NCBI GenBank assembly: GCA_011049545.1
Contig: DRHQ01000078.1
Location: 1 to 50,907 of the forward strand
Length of the DNA stretch: 50,907 nucleotides
DNA from: Candidatus Aminicenantota bacterium
Lineage (GTDB): Bacteria > Acidobacteriota > Aminicenantia > Aminicenantales > Aminicenantaceae
Direction: 5' to 3'
Shown here: piece after piece, positions 41,450 through 50,275 of the stretch
How the letters are laid out: every line of letters begins with the position of its first letter
Numbering within the stretch: position 1 is the stretch's first letter
Translations under genes and position numbers: made by a program
The notes under the pieces: generated by a model
Told to the model about the DNA's origin: nothing
The model's input: the letters and a program-made list of their open reading frames with translations, nothing else
The model's database searches: none

Positions 41450-42430
41450 CTAAATATAATCGAAAGGATTGGGTATAAGAATCTTTATATGGCTCTTCTC
41501 TTTTAGCTTTTTTAAATATTCTTCTAGTTTTTTTTGGCTTTTCTCATTAAAAAACTTCCCTTCTATTTCTCTCCGGGCTTCCTCAAAGGATTTAAGGCGA
41601 CTCTCTTTTCTCTCTTCTAATTTCAGGAGGAACCAGCCCGCTCGAACCTTTAGCCAGGGAGTCATCTCCCCCACTTTTATCTTCTCCACAGCTTGTTCCA
41701 GATCTTTTTCTAATTCACCCTTTTTAAAGCTTCCCAACTCTCCTTGATTTTCCTTCTCTGGCCCCTCAGAATACTTGCTGGCTAAAGAGCCCATGTCTTC
41801 TCCGGAGGAAATTTTCTCGTTGATTTCTCGCTTTTTAGCCTCGACTTCTTCTTCGTTTCCTCCTTCAGCTAAAAGATAGATAGCTCTCAGTTTATATTCT
41901 GGAAGCTCTGTGAACTCCTCTGGATGAAGCTTATAATAACTAACGATTTCTGAGTCGTCGACGACAATATTCCTACGGACTTCTGAACCAATAACAGCAT
42001 CCCTCATCATATTCTCTTTCATCGTTCTCTTCCATACTTCAAAATTAACACCTTGCTCTTGGAGAGCCCGGATTAACTCCGCATCCGTGTTAATGTTATT
42101 CTCTTTTTTTAAGTTTTCTATCCATAATCTCAGTTGTTCATCTGGGTCCATCCCCTCCATTTTCTCGGCTTCCTGCAAAAGCAGAAGATCTGTTATCATT
42201 TTTTCTAAAAGATTTTCTTTCATGGCAGCATACCGCTTTTCAAACTCGTCCCCTTTAAATTGACCGCTAAGAGCCCGGTATAAATCTTCGTGCTGTGCTC
42301 TAAATTGAGAGAGGGTAATAATGTCGTCGTTTACGATGGCTACAATTTCTTCGATGACATCTTGGCCGAAAAGAAACACTGCCCCAGAAAATGCTAAGAG
42401 AAAAGCTAGAATCGCACTCCTTTTCTTCAT
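41450..42430 (-). CDS. SurA-like periplasmic peptidyl-prolyl isomerase/chaperone
   Basis: 326 residues: a signal peptide (KKRSAILAFLLAFSGAVFLF), a SurA-type N-terminal chaperone region (EEIVAIVNDDIITLSQFRAQ at about 25-44, MITDLLLLQEAEKM) and one parvulin rotamase domain (about 175-290: SKYSEGPEKENQGELGSFKK). It should assist folding of outer-membrane proteins in the periplasm. E. coli SurA has two rotamase domains; this has one. Its ATG overlaps the stop of the upstream PpiC-like gene (ATGA), so the two are coupled and follow mfd in one operon. Confidence 0.92.
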   Translation of the reverse strand: MKKRSAILAFLLAFSGAVFLFGQDVIEEIVAIVNDDIITLSQFRAQHEDLYRALSGQFKGDEFEKRYAAMKENLLEKMITDLLLLQEAEKMEGMDPDEQLRLWIENLKKENNINTDAELIRALQEQGVNFEVWKRTMKENMMRDAVIGSEVRRNIVVDDSEIVSYYKLHPEEFTELPEYKLRAIYLLAEGGNEEEVEAKKREINEKISSGEDMGSLASKYSEGPEKENQGELGSFKKGELEKDLEQAVEKIKVGEMTPWLKVRAGWFLLKLEERKESRLKSFEEARREIEGKFFNEKSQKKLEEYLKKLKEKSHIKILIPNPFDYI

Positions 42431-43410
42431 GTGTTATCCTTTTGATAGGGAAAAGATAGATTCATGGGATAGAACGTCCATTCTATTTCATTTTTCAAAT
42501 ACTCCATGTGTGAAGAAATTCTATAGCTGATTTTCATATCCAAGATTTTTACTTTTATGCCTGGCAAAGCATCTTCTTCAGAAATCAACTCCGGCTCAAA
42601 TCTTTTATCCACTCTGAAAATGTGATACCCGTAAGAAGACTCCACCACAGGGCTTAACTCTCCTTCTTCTAGGGAAAATAGCACTTGTTCCATTTCAAAG
42701 GGAAGCTGGCCCATTTCAAACACACCCATCTTCCCTCCTTTAACAGCTTCCAAACCAATGGATTCTGCTTCGGCAATCCTTCTGAAATCTTCCTCAGAAA
42801 CATTCTTCATGCTTTCCATGACCTCGATGGCCTGATCCTCAGTTTCCACCAGTATTTGGCTTGCCTCAACCCTTTGGGATCGTAAAAATTCCCTTTTATG
42901 AAGATTATAATACTCCTTTGCTTCCTCCTCTTTGACTTCGATGTCCTTCACAAGCACATAAGTATATTTTTCTATCAATAATCTATCAAACAAAATCTCA
43001 GTATCCATTTCTTCTACAGATATGTTGCTGCCTTCAGATTTAAGCTCGCTCGACAACTTTGCTAAATACTCTTGTTTCTCCTCCCAGTTCAAAGATATAT
43101 TCTGACTGCTGGCTGATTGCAAAACAAGCTTCTCCTCGATAAACTTATCAAGGAGACGACTTAGAGAAACAGGAGTCAATGCCTTCTGGTCACGTCCGAA
43201 AGTCCCGCGAACATACTTTTCAAAGTCAGAATTAAGATATGCAGAATCTTCAATTTCAATAATGATGTAATTCTTTTTTTCAGGGTCATCAAGGTTAACG
43301 CCGGGGGAACTTTCCTCTTCATTCATCTCTCCGCAATTGGCGAAAAGAAAAATAATAACTCCTGTTAGGAAAACGAAAAATAAGTTATGTTTCAACTTGA
43401 GCAACTTCAT
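42427..43410 (-). CDS. PpiC/PrsA-like peptidyl-prolyl isomerase lipoprotein
   Basis: 327 residues. The signal ends in a lipobox-like LFANC with Cys26, so it is membrane-anchored. A SurA-like helical part (LDKFIEEKLVLQSASSQNIS) precedes one parvulin domain (about 178-272: QRVEASQILVETEDQAIEVM, then GGKMGVFEMGQLPFEMEQVL and SSYGYHIFRVD). It resembles the SurA-like gene that follows and may act with it as a chaperone pair. It starts 12 bases after the mfd stop and ends in a 4-base overlap with the SurA-like start. Confidence 0.9.
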   Translation of the reverse strand: MKLLKLKHNLFFVFLTGVIIFLFANCGEMNEEESSPGVNLDDPEKKNYIIIEIEDSAYLNSDFEKYVRGTFGRDQKALTPVSLSRLLDKFIEEKLVLQSASSQNISLNWEEKQEYLAKLSSELKSEGSNISVEEMDTEILFDRLLIEKYTYVLVKDIEVKEEEAKEYYNLHKREFLRSQRVEASQILVETEDQAIEVMESMKNVSEEDFRRIAEAESIGLEAVKGGKMGVFEMGQLPFEMEQVLFSLEEGELSPVVESSYGYHIFRVDKRFEPELISEEDALPGIKVKILDMKISYRISSHMEYLKNEIEWTFYPMNLSFPYQKDNT

Positions 43411-43421
43411 ATTCTTTAAAT

Positions 43422-46400
43422 TTAATTTATTATATTATATAAAGATATCTGCTTCAAGATGGATATTGTTTCATCCATAATTTCGGTCTCTTTCCGGGCA
43501 AGAATGGATAGGCTCATAACACCCTGAGGAGTGATTGTCCCTGAATACCTTTCCATGAGCTTGGCCAGTCGAGCTAAATCTACAGATGATGAGGGGAAAA
43601 TTTTAAATATTATTTTTTTCTCTATGCGGTCGATAGCATTGATCTTGATCTTCTGAGCCAAATGTTTGGTTATGCCGTAGCGAAGCAGATTTGCTACACT
43701 TGAGGGAAGAGGACCGTATCTATCTTCTATCTCTTCTTTTATTTTATCAATTTCACTTAAATCCCCCACAGAAGAAATTCGTTTATAAAGGTTAAGCCTT
43801 AGGTTTATCTGGGGAAGATAATCCTCCGGGATCCGGATATCCACTTTTAAGTTGATCTCGCTTTTAACTTCTTCTCTTGCTTCCCCTTTGAGTTCTTTAA
43901 TTGACTTCTCTAAAAGATGCATATAATAATCAAAACCAACTGCTTCCATATATCCATGCTGCTCTGCACCCAAAAAATTCCCGGCTCCTCTTATCTCCAA
44001 ATCTTTGGCAGCTAAACGAAATCCTGATCCCAGCTCGGTAAATTCTTGAAGTGCTTTTAAGCGCTCCTTGGCTAAATTAGTAAGCTCTGCAAAGGGAGGA
44101 ACAAGAAAATAGGCGACAGCTTGGCGGGAGGAACGGCCCACTCTACCGCGAAGCTGATAAAGCTGGGCCAATCCGAAAAGGTCTGCCCGGTTTACAATAA
44201 GGGTATTAACAAGAGGAATATCTATTCCATTCTCGATAATTGTGGTTGAAACTAGCACATTGAATTTCTGGTTGATAAAATCAATCATCTTTTTCTCAAG
44301 AGTTGTACTCGACATTTTTCCATGGACTACCGCGACTCTTGATTGCGGTACAAATTTCTCTATCATCCTGGCAACTTTATCGATGTCTTCAATCCTGTTG
44401 TGAATATAGTAAACCTGTCCTTTCCGTGCCAATTCCGTTTTTACTGCAGAGGCAATAAGCCTGGGGCTGAAGGGAGTAACAACCGTATGGATGGCCAGCC
44501 TGTCTCTGGGGGGTGTTTCGATGAGGCTCATATCCCTGAGGGAAGTGAGAGATAAATTCAAGGTCCTCGGAATAGGCGTTGCACTCAGGGCTAAAACATC
44601 GATATCGGTCTTCATCTTTTTTATTTTTTCCTTTTGACTTACTCCAAATCTCTGTTCTTCATCGATGATTAAAAGACCTAAATCTCGGAATTGAACATCC
44701 TTGGAGAGAAGCCGATGAGTCCCGATAACAATATCGACTAAACCTTTTTTTAAATCTTCGACAATCCTCGTTTGTTGTCCTTTTGTCTGGAGCCGGGTAA
44801 GGCTTTCAACCCTAAGGGGAAATAGAACCACCCTGTTCCTGAATGTCTTCAGATGCTGGCTGGCAAGAACAGTAGTTGGGCAAAGAACAGCCACCTGCTT
44901 TCCGTCCATCACAGCCTTGAAGGAAGCCCTTATCGCCACTTCAGTTTTGCCATATCCCACATCTCCGCAAAGGAGGCGGTCCATCGGAAACTCCGCCTCC
45001 ATATCAATCATTATCTCTTTAATGGCTCTCAGTTGATCTTCCGTTTCTTCGTATTCAAATGTTCTCTCAAACTCAGATTGCCAGTCACCTCCGAGACTGA
45101 AGCTAAATCCCTTCATAGCCTTCCTTTGAGCATAGAGATGCAGCAGTTCCTTGGCCATTTTCTCTATGGCCTCTTTTATCCTGGCTTTAGTCCTGTCCCA
45201 GGAAGGACTCCCCAATTTATTGAGAAGAGGTACACTCGAGCCGACTTTTGAGTATTTTTGAACAAGATTGAGGTCCTCGACAGGAACAAAGAGCTTATCT
45301 TCATCTTTATAGGTTATCTCGATGAATTCACGGTTTTTTCTTTCTATCTCCATCTTCATTAAACCCATGAAAAGCCCTATTCCGTAATCTGCGTGAACAA
45401 CATAATCACCTCCTTTAAGGTCCCGAAAATGGGAGAGATAGGGCTTTGCTGGAAGACGAGAAACGATAACTTTTTCTTCTGTGAAAATATCCTTTTCAGA
45501 AAAAAAAGCTATTTTTTCTTGGGGATAGCTGAATCCATGATGAAGGCTCCCTACCAGAAGTACAACTGCTCCGTCCTTTGGGAAGACAGAAGATGTGGAG
45601 GATTCAAGGTGCAGAATTTCGTTCTGAGAGAGAAGACTGGCCATTTTCTTGCGAACGGCTGGGCTTGAAAAATAGATAAAGCATCTCTCTCTTTCTTTCT
45701 GCAACCTTTTCATATACTGCAGAAAGAAAGGAATCTTGTTTTTGAACTCGGGAACAGATTGGAAGGAGAAGGAGTATGTTTTCCTCCCTCGCTTTGGAGC
45801 AAGCTCTTGCCAATGAATCGCCTCTTCTTTTATTTGTTTCCAGAGAAGAGGAGGATAAATTTCCTCTGGAGGGAGACAAAATTTTCCATTATTTTTAAGC
45901 TCCGCGTATTGCTCCCTCAAATCCTTGATAGTTTCCTTCCATTCTTTTTCCACCTCATCAATATCATTAATAATAAACAGAGAATTTCTTAGGTAATGAT
46001 TGAAAGGAACAAAATGTTCTTTATGAAGAAGGGAAAGATAGAAAAAAGAAGGGAAGAAATCCCCCCGTTTCATTCGAGTTATCTTTTCCTCGGTATCCTT
46101 CAAATGGCGGATTTCCTCTCTTCCTCTAATCTTTTCCTCCCATTCCTGGAGAAATTGAGATGAACTTGGAAACTCTCTTAGAGAGGGAAGAAGAATACGA
46201 TCAATTTTACTTGCTGAACGCTGATAGGAAGGATCAAATTCTCGAATTGATGCAATCTCGTCTCCGCTGAACTCGATTCGATAAGGAAGAGGCTCCCAGG
46301 GAGAAAAGACGTCCACAACTCCCCCACGCCAGGCATATTCTCCGTGAGAATTAATTAAGTCCTCCCGTGTATAGCCGTACTCATCAAGTATGTCCAGAAC

Positions 46401-46862
46401 TCGGTCACGTCCAAAAATCTCCCCTTTCTCTAAATTCAAAAAGAATCGTTTGAGATTCTGAGGATTGGGGAAAGGCTTGAGCAAGCCGAAGATATGGGTC
46501 ACAATCAGGGAAGATGAATTATGGATTAAACCATAGAAAAACTTCATCCTCGAGGAGACCGAATCCAGGGAAGGAATAATTTCCTGATAAGGATTTTCTG
46601 AGAGAGAAGGCAGAGAGCTAAGGCTTAGATCAGAGGAAAGCTGGGACAAGTAAAACCGGCACTGCTCTTCAACCTCAGAAAGCGGAAATGAAGACGGCTG
46701 GATAAAAACAATTCTTTTCTTAGATTCCGCGGCTAATGCAGAGAGAAAATAAGGCTTGGAGGTATCGACAAGCCCTGTGACTTTCAGACCTTTCTCTCCC
46801 AGGCTTATGGCCTTGAGAAGCCTTATGAATTCCTCTATTTCTTTCAGAAAATCCAAGCTCAT
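43422..46862 (-). CDS. mfd: Transcription-repair coupling factor Mfd
   Basis: 1146 residues from the ATG at 46862, a typical Mfd length. It has the UvrB-like N-terminal region (EYAWRGGVVDVFSPWEPLPY at about 175-194), the RNA-polymerase-interacting module (about 478-545: GGDYVVHADYGIGLFMGLMK), the motor with Walker A GDVGYGKT at 633-640, the DEEQRFGVSQKEK box and the helicase end (LRGRVGRSSRQAVAYFL), then the C-terminal TRCF domain. It removes stalled RNA polymerase and recruits UvrA. The frame also opens at 46979, but the extra 39 residues look non-family. A TATAAT sits seven bases before 46862, so the transcript may be nearly leaderless. It leads an operon with two chaperone genes. Confidence 0.95.
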   Translation of the reverse strand: MSLDFLKEIEEFIRLLKAISLGEKGLKVTGLVDTSKPYFLSALAAESKKRIVFIQPSSFPLSEVEEQCRFYLSQLSSDLSLSSLPSLSENPYQEIIPSLDSVSSRMKFFYGLIHNSSSLIVTHIFGLLKPFPNPQNLKRFFLNLEKGEIFGRDRVLDILDEYGYTREDLINSHGEYAWRGGVVDVFSPWEPLPYRIEFSGDEIASIREFDPSYQRSASKIDRILLPSLREFPSSSQFLQEWEEKIRGREEIRHLKDTEEKITRMKRGDFFPSFFYLSLLHKEHFVPFNHYLRNSLFIINDIDEVEKEWKETIKDLREQYAELKNNGKFCLPPEEIYPPLLWKQIKEEAIHWQELAPKRGRKTYSFSFQSVPEFKNKIPFFLQYMKRLQKERERCFIYFSSPAVRKKMASLLSQNEILHLESSTSSVFPKDGAVVLLVGSLHHGFSYPQEKIAFFSEKDIFTEEKVIVSRLPAKPYLSHFRDLKGGDYVVHADYGIGLFMGLMKMEIERKNREFIEITYKDEDKLFVPVEDLNLVQKYSKVGSSVPLLNKLGSPSWDRTKARIKEAIEKMAKELLHLYAQRKAMKGFSFSLGGDWQSEFERTFEYEETEDQLRAIKEIMIDMEAEFPMDRLLCGDVGYGKTEVAIRASFKAVMDGKQVAVLCPTTVLASQHLKTFRNRVVLFPLRVESLTRLQTKGQQTRIVEDLKKGLVDIVIGTHRLLSKDVQFRDLGLLIIDEEQRFGVSQKEKIKKMKTDIDVLALSATPIPRTLNLSLTSLRDMSLIETPPRDRLAIHTVVTPFSPRLIASAVKTELARKGQVYYIHNRIEDIDKVARMIEKFVPQSRVAVVHGKMSSTTLEKKMIDFINQKFNVLVSTTIIENGIDIPLVNTLIVNRADLFGLAQLYQLRGRVGRSSRQAVAYFLVPPFAELTNLAKERLKALQEFTELGSGFRLAAKDLEIRGAGNFLGAEQHGYMEAVGFDYYMHLLEKSIKELKGEAREEVKSEINLKVDIRIPEDYLPQINLRLNLYKRISSVGDLSEIDKIKEEIEDRYGPLPSSVANLLRYGITKHLAQKIKINAIDRIEKKIIFKIFPSSSVDLARLAKLMERYSGTITPQGVMSLSILARKETEIMDETISILKQISLYNIIN

Positions 46863-47105
46863 GTTTCTATTATACTCAACACAGCAAGCAAGATAAATGT
46901 ACTTGCCTGGAAATCCGGGGTTCCGAGGCACCAAAGCAGGTTGGATGGAAAATATAGACCGAAACTGGAGGCATTTCATAGATCATGCCTCTTATGTTAG
47001 ATGTATCATCCCCCCGCGAATGAATCAAATCCTGCAGATACATTAACAGAAATAAAGGATAGGGCTAAACAGACAGAATAAGCTTAACTAACAAAATAGA
47101 AAGGA

Positions 47106-49244
47106 TTAAATTCTCCACCAGTAAGAGAATTTCATGAAGATGCTATAATTGTCCTGGCCATACCTTCCTGATCTCCCCTTCAAGTAAGTACTATCAACAC
47201 CAAAGAAGAACAAAGTTCCCGGTTTCAGGATCCAGCTTACCAGGAAGCTGCCGTAAAATTCATTATCTTCAAGGTAGTAATCAACGATGGCCCTCAAGGA
47301 GAGCGTTTTGGAAAGCTGGTATGTTGTTCTCTGACGCACAGCATTGAAATCATAGATTTGCTCTCCTCCTCTCTCCTCCCAGAAGGTTTCTTTGCTGAAA
47401 TCCACCGACATCTGAAGCCTTTTATTAGGTTTAACATTGAAAAAGAGTCCGTAAGTATTACTCCATCCAAGAAAGGGATCATCAGGATCATAAAAAATGC
47501 TGTGGCCAGTCCTGAAGTAAAACCCGAACGGAAGCCAGCTAACCAGGTTGTTTTCGCCATCAACAGTAAAAGAATTCTTATTAAAATCAATCCCTTCATA
47601 CCATTCCATGGAATCCTCGAAGGTAATATTCATCTGGCTGAATTCAGTAAACCTTAATTGAAGATTGGCCCTTGACCAGCGATCAATTAAAAGGTCCTCA
47701 AAATAAGCATACCTTTGTCCTGCACTGAGTCCAAGCGAGACTTGATTCAGATATTTTTTCTCGGGATAGGCACGGAACCTTGTGTAAGCACCCAAAGTCC
47801 TGTAATCCACCCGGTTGATAAAACCAGAAGAGGCCTCAAAGTCTGGATGCATCGACATCCAGTACAATCCTCCACCCACGTGTTTGGAAAAGTAAGAGAA
47901 GTCAGCATACAGGGCTGGAACGATACCTGTTTCCTGATCATCAAGCTTTGTTTTGGAACCCATAGCCTGAAAAGAGAAAAAGAATTTATCTTTGAACTTG
48001 AACTGTCCATCAACACCTAAAACTCTGTTGTAAGAGCCATCAATCTCTTTATCGGCAAGGCAAAAACCTAGATAAGACTCTTTAAAAACGTCGGCCTTGA
48101 TGCGGACGATGTTGAAGAGGGCATTATCATCCCGGCTTTCTCCACCATTATGGACTTCCAAAAGACTTTCTGTGGGATTGGTGTCATAAGCAGAGAGAAG
48201 GCCGTAGGTGAAGCGTCCGACTTTACCGGTGAGTTTTGCTCCCCCAGCAGGGTTGATGATTCTTCGGGTATAGACCATATCGATTTCTGGAAAACGAAAG
48301 ATTTCCATCCCTTCAAGGAAAAAAGGTCTTTTTTCAGCATAGTAGAGAGCAAATCTCTGGTTTATATCTATCTGAGGCGCATCAGCCTCAATGTGGCTAA
48401 AATCAGGATTGAGAGTAAGATCAAGGGTTAAATCAGAGCTAATCCCCCATTTGAAGTTCATCCCGGGCTGAAGGTCTGTTCTCTCATCTTTGTTTTTAAG
48501 CGAAGTGAATATTGGCATGAGCTCGAAGTTTTTTCCTTTCTCCACCTCCCCCAGAATCACGATCTCCGCCCCCTGAGAAAGCAAGCCGGGTATTGATTTT
48601 GATACCGGAGGCCAGATAACAATTTCTCCTTTGCGAGCAATGGTCCTGCCAAGCAAAATTCCCCAAATTTTTTTCTCTTTATCAGGAAATCTAATACTCT
48701 TGAACGGAATAGCCATCTCCACAGTATAGCCTTCTTCATCAATCTTTCCGTCTGAACGGAAGACCGTATCCCAACTCGCGTCCATGTTATCTTTTCCGCC
48801 TTCTTCAATTCGCATCAGATCCATCTGGATACCTCTGGGATTGATAAGAAATGTAAAAGCACGACGCTTCTCGTTAAAGGTGTCTATGAAGATGGCGATC
48901 CAATCATCATCAAAGATGTTGTCGCGATTGGTTATGGTCGCTCTTAATTTCTTCGGGTCAGAATCATAACAGCGAAAGGCGAAATAAATATTTTTCTTAT
49001 CATAGCCGATGTAAGCTACTGTTTTTTCAGTGGGTGTTCCCTTTTCTTTAGGAGTAAACTGGAGAAAACCTTCTATCTTTAATGCTTCTTTTTCCCAGAG
49101 TGAATTTTCAATTACACCGTCAATCTTGGGCGGATGAGAAAGCTCAGGAACCTTCAAGGTCTCCTGGGAAGAAGTTAAGGAAAATTGAGGGAAAAATATA
49201 AGACCGAATGAAAAAATCAAAATGAATGCGGCCTTCTTTTGCAT
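47106..49244 (-). CDS. DUF5916 protein with N-terminal carbohydrate-binding (CBM9-like) domain
   Basis: 712 residues. The signal peptide (about 1-27) leads to a CBM9-like domain (about 33-205: PPKIDGVIENSLWEKEALKI, then VAYIGYDKKNIYFAFRCYDS and DDDWIAIFIDTFNEKRRAFT). The remainder (about 225-712) is the DUF5916 region (INQRFALYYAEKRPFFLEGM is its most recognisable piece), strand-rich and probably an outer-membrane barrel, ending FSYWWRI. The family is common in Bacteroidota, Acidobacteriota and relatives and has no proven function; glycan binding or transport is a fair guess. It is a single gene, 126 bases or more from the mfd region. Confidence 0.9.
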   Translation of the reverse strand: MQKKAAFILIFSFGLIFFPQFSLTSSQETLKVPELSHPPKIDGVIENSLWEKEALKIEGFLQFTPKEKGTPTEKTVAYIGYDKKNIYFAFRCYDSDPKKLRATITNRDNIFDDDWIAIFIDTFNEKRRAFTFLINPRGIQMDLMRIEEGGKDNMDASWDTVFRSDGKIDEEGYTVEMAIPFKSIRFPDKEKKIWGILLGRTIARKGEIVIWPPVSKSIPGLLSQGAEIVILGEVEKGKNFELMPIFTSLKNKDERTDLQPGMNFKWGISSDLTLDLTLNPDFSHIEADAPQIDINQRFALYYAEKRPFFLEGMEIFRFPEIDMVYTRRIINPAGGAKLTGKVGRFTYGLLSAYDTNPTESLLEVHNGGESRDDNALFNIVRIKADVFKESYLGFCLADKEIDGSYNRVLGVDGQFKFKDKFFFSFQAMGSKTKLDDQETGIVPALYADFSYFSKHVGGGLYWMSMHPDFEASSGFINRVDYRTLGAYTRFRAYPEKKYLNQVSLGLSAGQRYAYFEDLLIDRWSRANLQLRFTEFSQMNITFEDSMEWYEGIDFNKNSFTVDGENNLVSWLPFGFYFRTGHSIFYDPDDPFLGWSNTYGLFFNVKPNKRLQMSVDFSKETFWEERGGEQIYDFNAVRQRTTYQLSKTLSLRAIVDYYLEDNEFYGSFLVSWILKPGTLFFFGVDSTYLKGRSGRYGQDNYSIFMKFSYWWRI

Positions 49245-49302
49245 CGTTCTTATCTTAAATTATTAAAAATTTTTATAATCTTTCCTACTGATTCATGATT
49301 TC

Positions 49303-49620
49303 ATTTAACCTGATTTATTCATAAATAAGGCCGACACCAATATTTATTTTCATTGATATCTGCTCGTTACGCTGATTTCACCTCTAGCAGAACATTCAAT
49401 CGGTCTCCAATGCGTTTCTTTTTATTATATGTCGACATAACTTACCCTTCGAGCGGGCCGATTTCACCGCATCTGCTTCGTTACAGGGCATTTGCGGTGA
49501 AGAACCACAGCCGCATACCCTGTGCCTCGCATCCGACGACATATATTTTAAATAACATCGTCGTTGCGAGCGGAGCGTGGCAATCTGGCAAACTCGATCC
49601 GTGAATAATCCAGGTTATAT
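49303..49620. repeat. Repeat-rich, gene-free stretch with inverted ends
   Basis: In the 520-base gap 49245-49764 the bases AACCTGATTTATTCA (49307-49321) and the inverse of AACCTGGATTATTCA (49603-49617) face each other, enclosing about 300 bases. Within are an inverted repeat TTCACCGCA / TGCGGTGAA (49463-49471 and 49492-49500), a palindrome TATGTCGACATA (49428-49439) and TCGTTGCGAGCGGAGCGTGG (49561-49580), a dispersed-repeat-like string. No convincing protein is encoded. The GC content looks higher than in the flanks. Confidence 0.55.
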
Positions 49621-49764
49621 AAACGAAAAAAAGAGCAAAAAGGTTTTGTATTTTTAAAAAAAAAGAAATATGACAGAACAAATGAGATTAAAGAACAAAT
49701 ATAAGATGCAGGATTCCAAAGCTAATTTATAAATAAATAGCTATATCATAAATATCTGTATCTT

Positions 49765-50019
49765 TTATGAGAATGAAATTTCCCATTTTCCTGATTTAAA
49801 TACTGTAATCTTTACTATCTCTCCTTCCATCTTGCACTTGTAAACTTCAAGCTTCCTTCCGGATTTCTGGTCCAAAACTCTTTTTCTTGAAATAATCTCT
49901 TCTATGATGAATTCGAGGTTGCCGATTACAACAGACTTCGGGATCTCTTCTCCCTTGTAGCCGGAATAAAATTTCAGCTCAAACATTCCGCTTTCTTCAT
50001 TCTTTTTTGGCTGGCGCAT
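49765..50019 (-). CDS. Small protein of unknown function
   Basis: 84 residues, no signal or membrane segment. KFYSGYKGEEIPKSVVIGNL and FIIEEIISRKRVLDQKSGRK suggest a small beta-rich domain, ending VYKCKMEGEIVKITVFKSGK WEISFS. AGGAG lies eight bases before the ATG at 50019, supporting this start over the internal ATG at 49986. It is upstream of repeats and downstream of the HTH-nucleotidyltransferase gene in the same direction, separated by 256 bases. Family not recognised. Confidence 0.65.
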   Translation of the reverse strand: MRQPKKNEESGMFELKFYSGYKGEEIPKSVVIGNLEFIIEEIISRKRVLDQKSGRKLEVYKCKMEGEIVKITVFKSGKWEISFS

Positions 50020-50105
50020 GATTCTATCTCCTGGAGTTTCAACAGTTAGAATAGTTCTTTGGATATTTTATTATAATATTTATAATTTTGAACACAAAAA
50101 GACGC

Positions 50106-50133
50106 GGAAAAAAAGGAGATAGGTTGCTTTTTC
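50106..50133. repeat. Degraded copy of the GGGACAGGCTAC hairpin arm
   Basis: GGAAAAAAAGGAGATAGGTT then GCTTTTTC resembles the left arm of hairpin 1 at 26611-26638. The gap 50020-50275 holds no gene. Confidence 0.4.
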
Positions 50134-50275
50134 ATTTCTTCCTCACCTTCAGCGACGACAACAATGCTGGTTGAGGAGACAAATTCATTGATGATAATGA
50201 TAATTCTCCAAATAATTCTTATCGTTATAAAAAATGGAAATTGTTCTGCTCGATTCCCTTAAGCTCCGTTTCAAT

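Noticed and set aside
46863-46979. Upstream start extending Mfd by 39 residues
   Set aside because: The extension (MKCLQFRSIF...) does not look like the usual Mfd N terminus; the ATG at 46862 begins a typical one.
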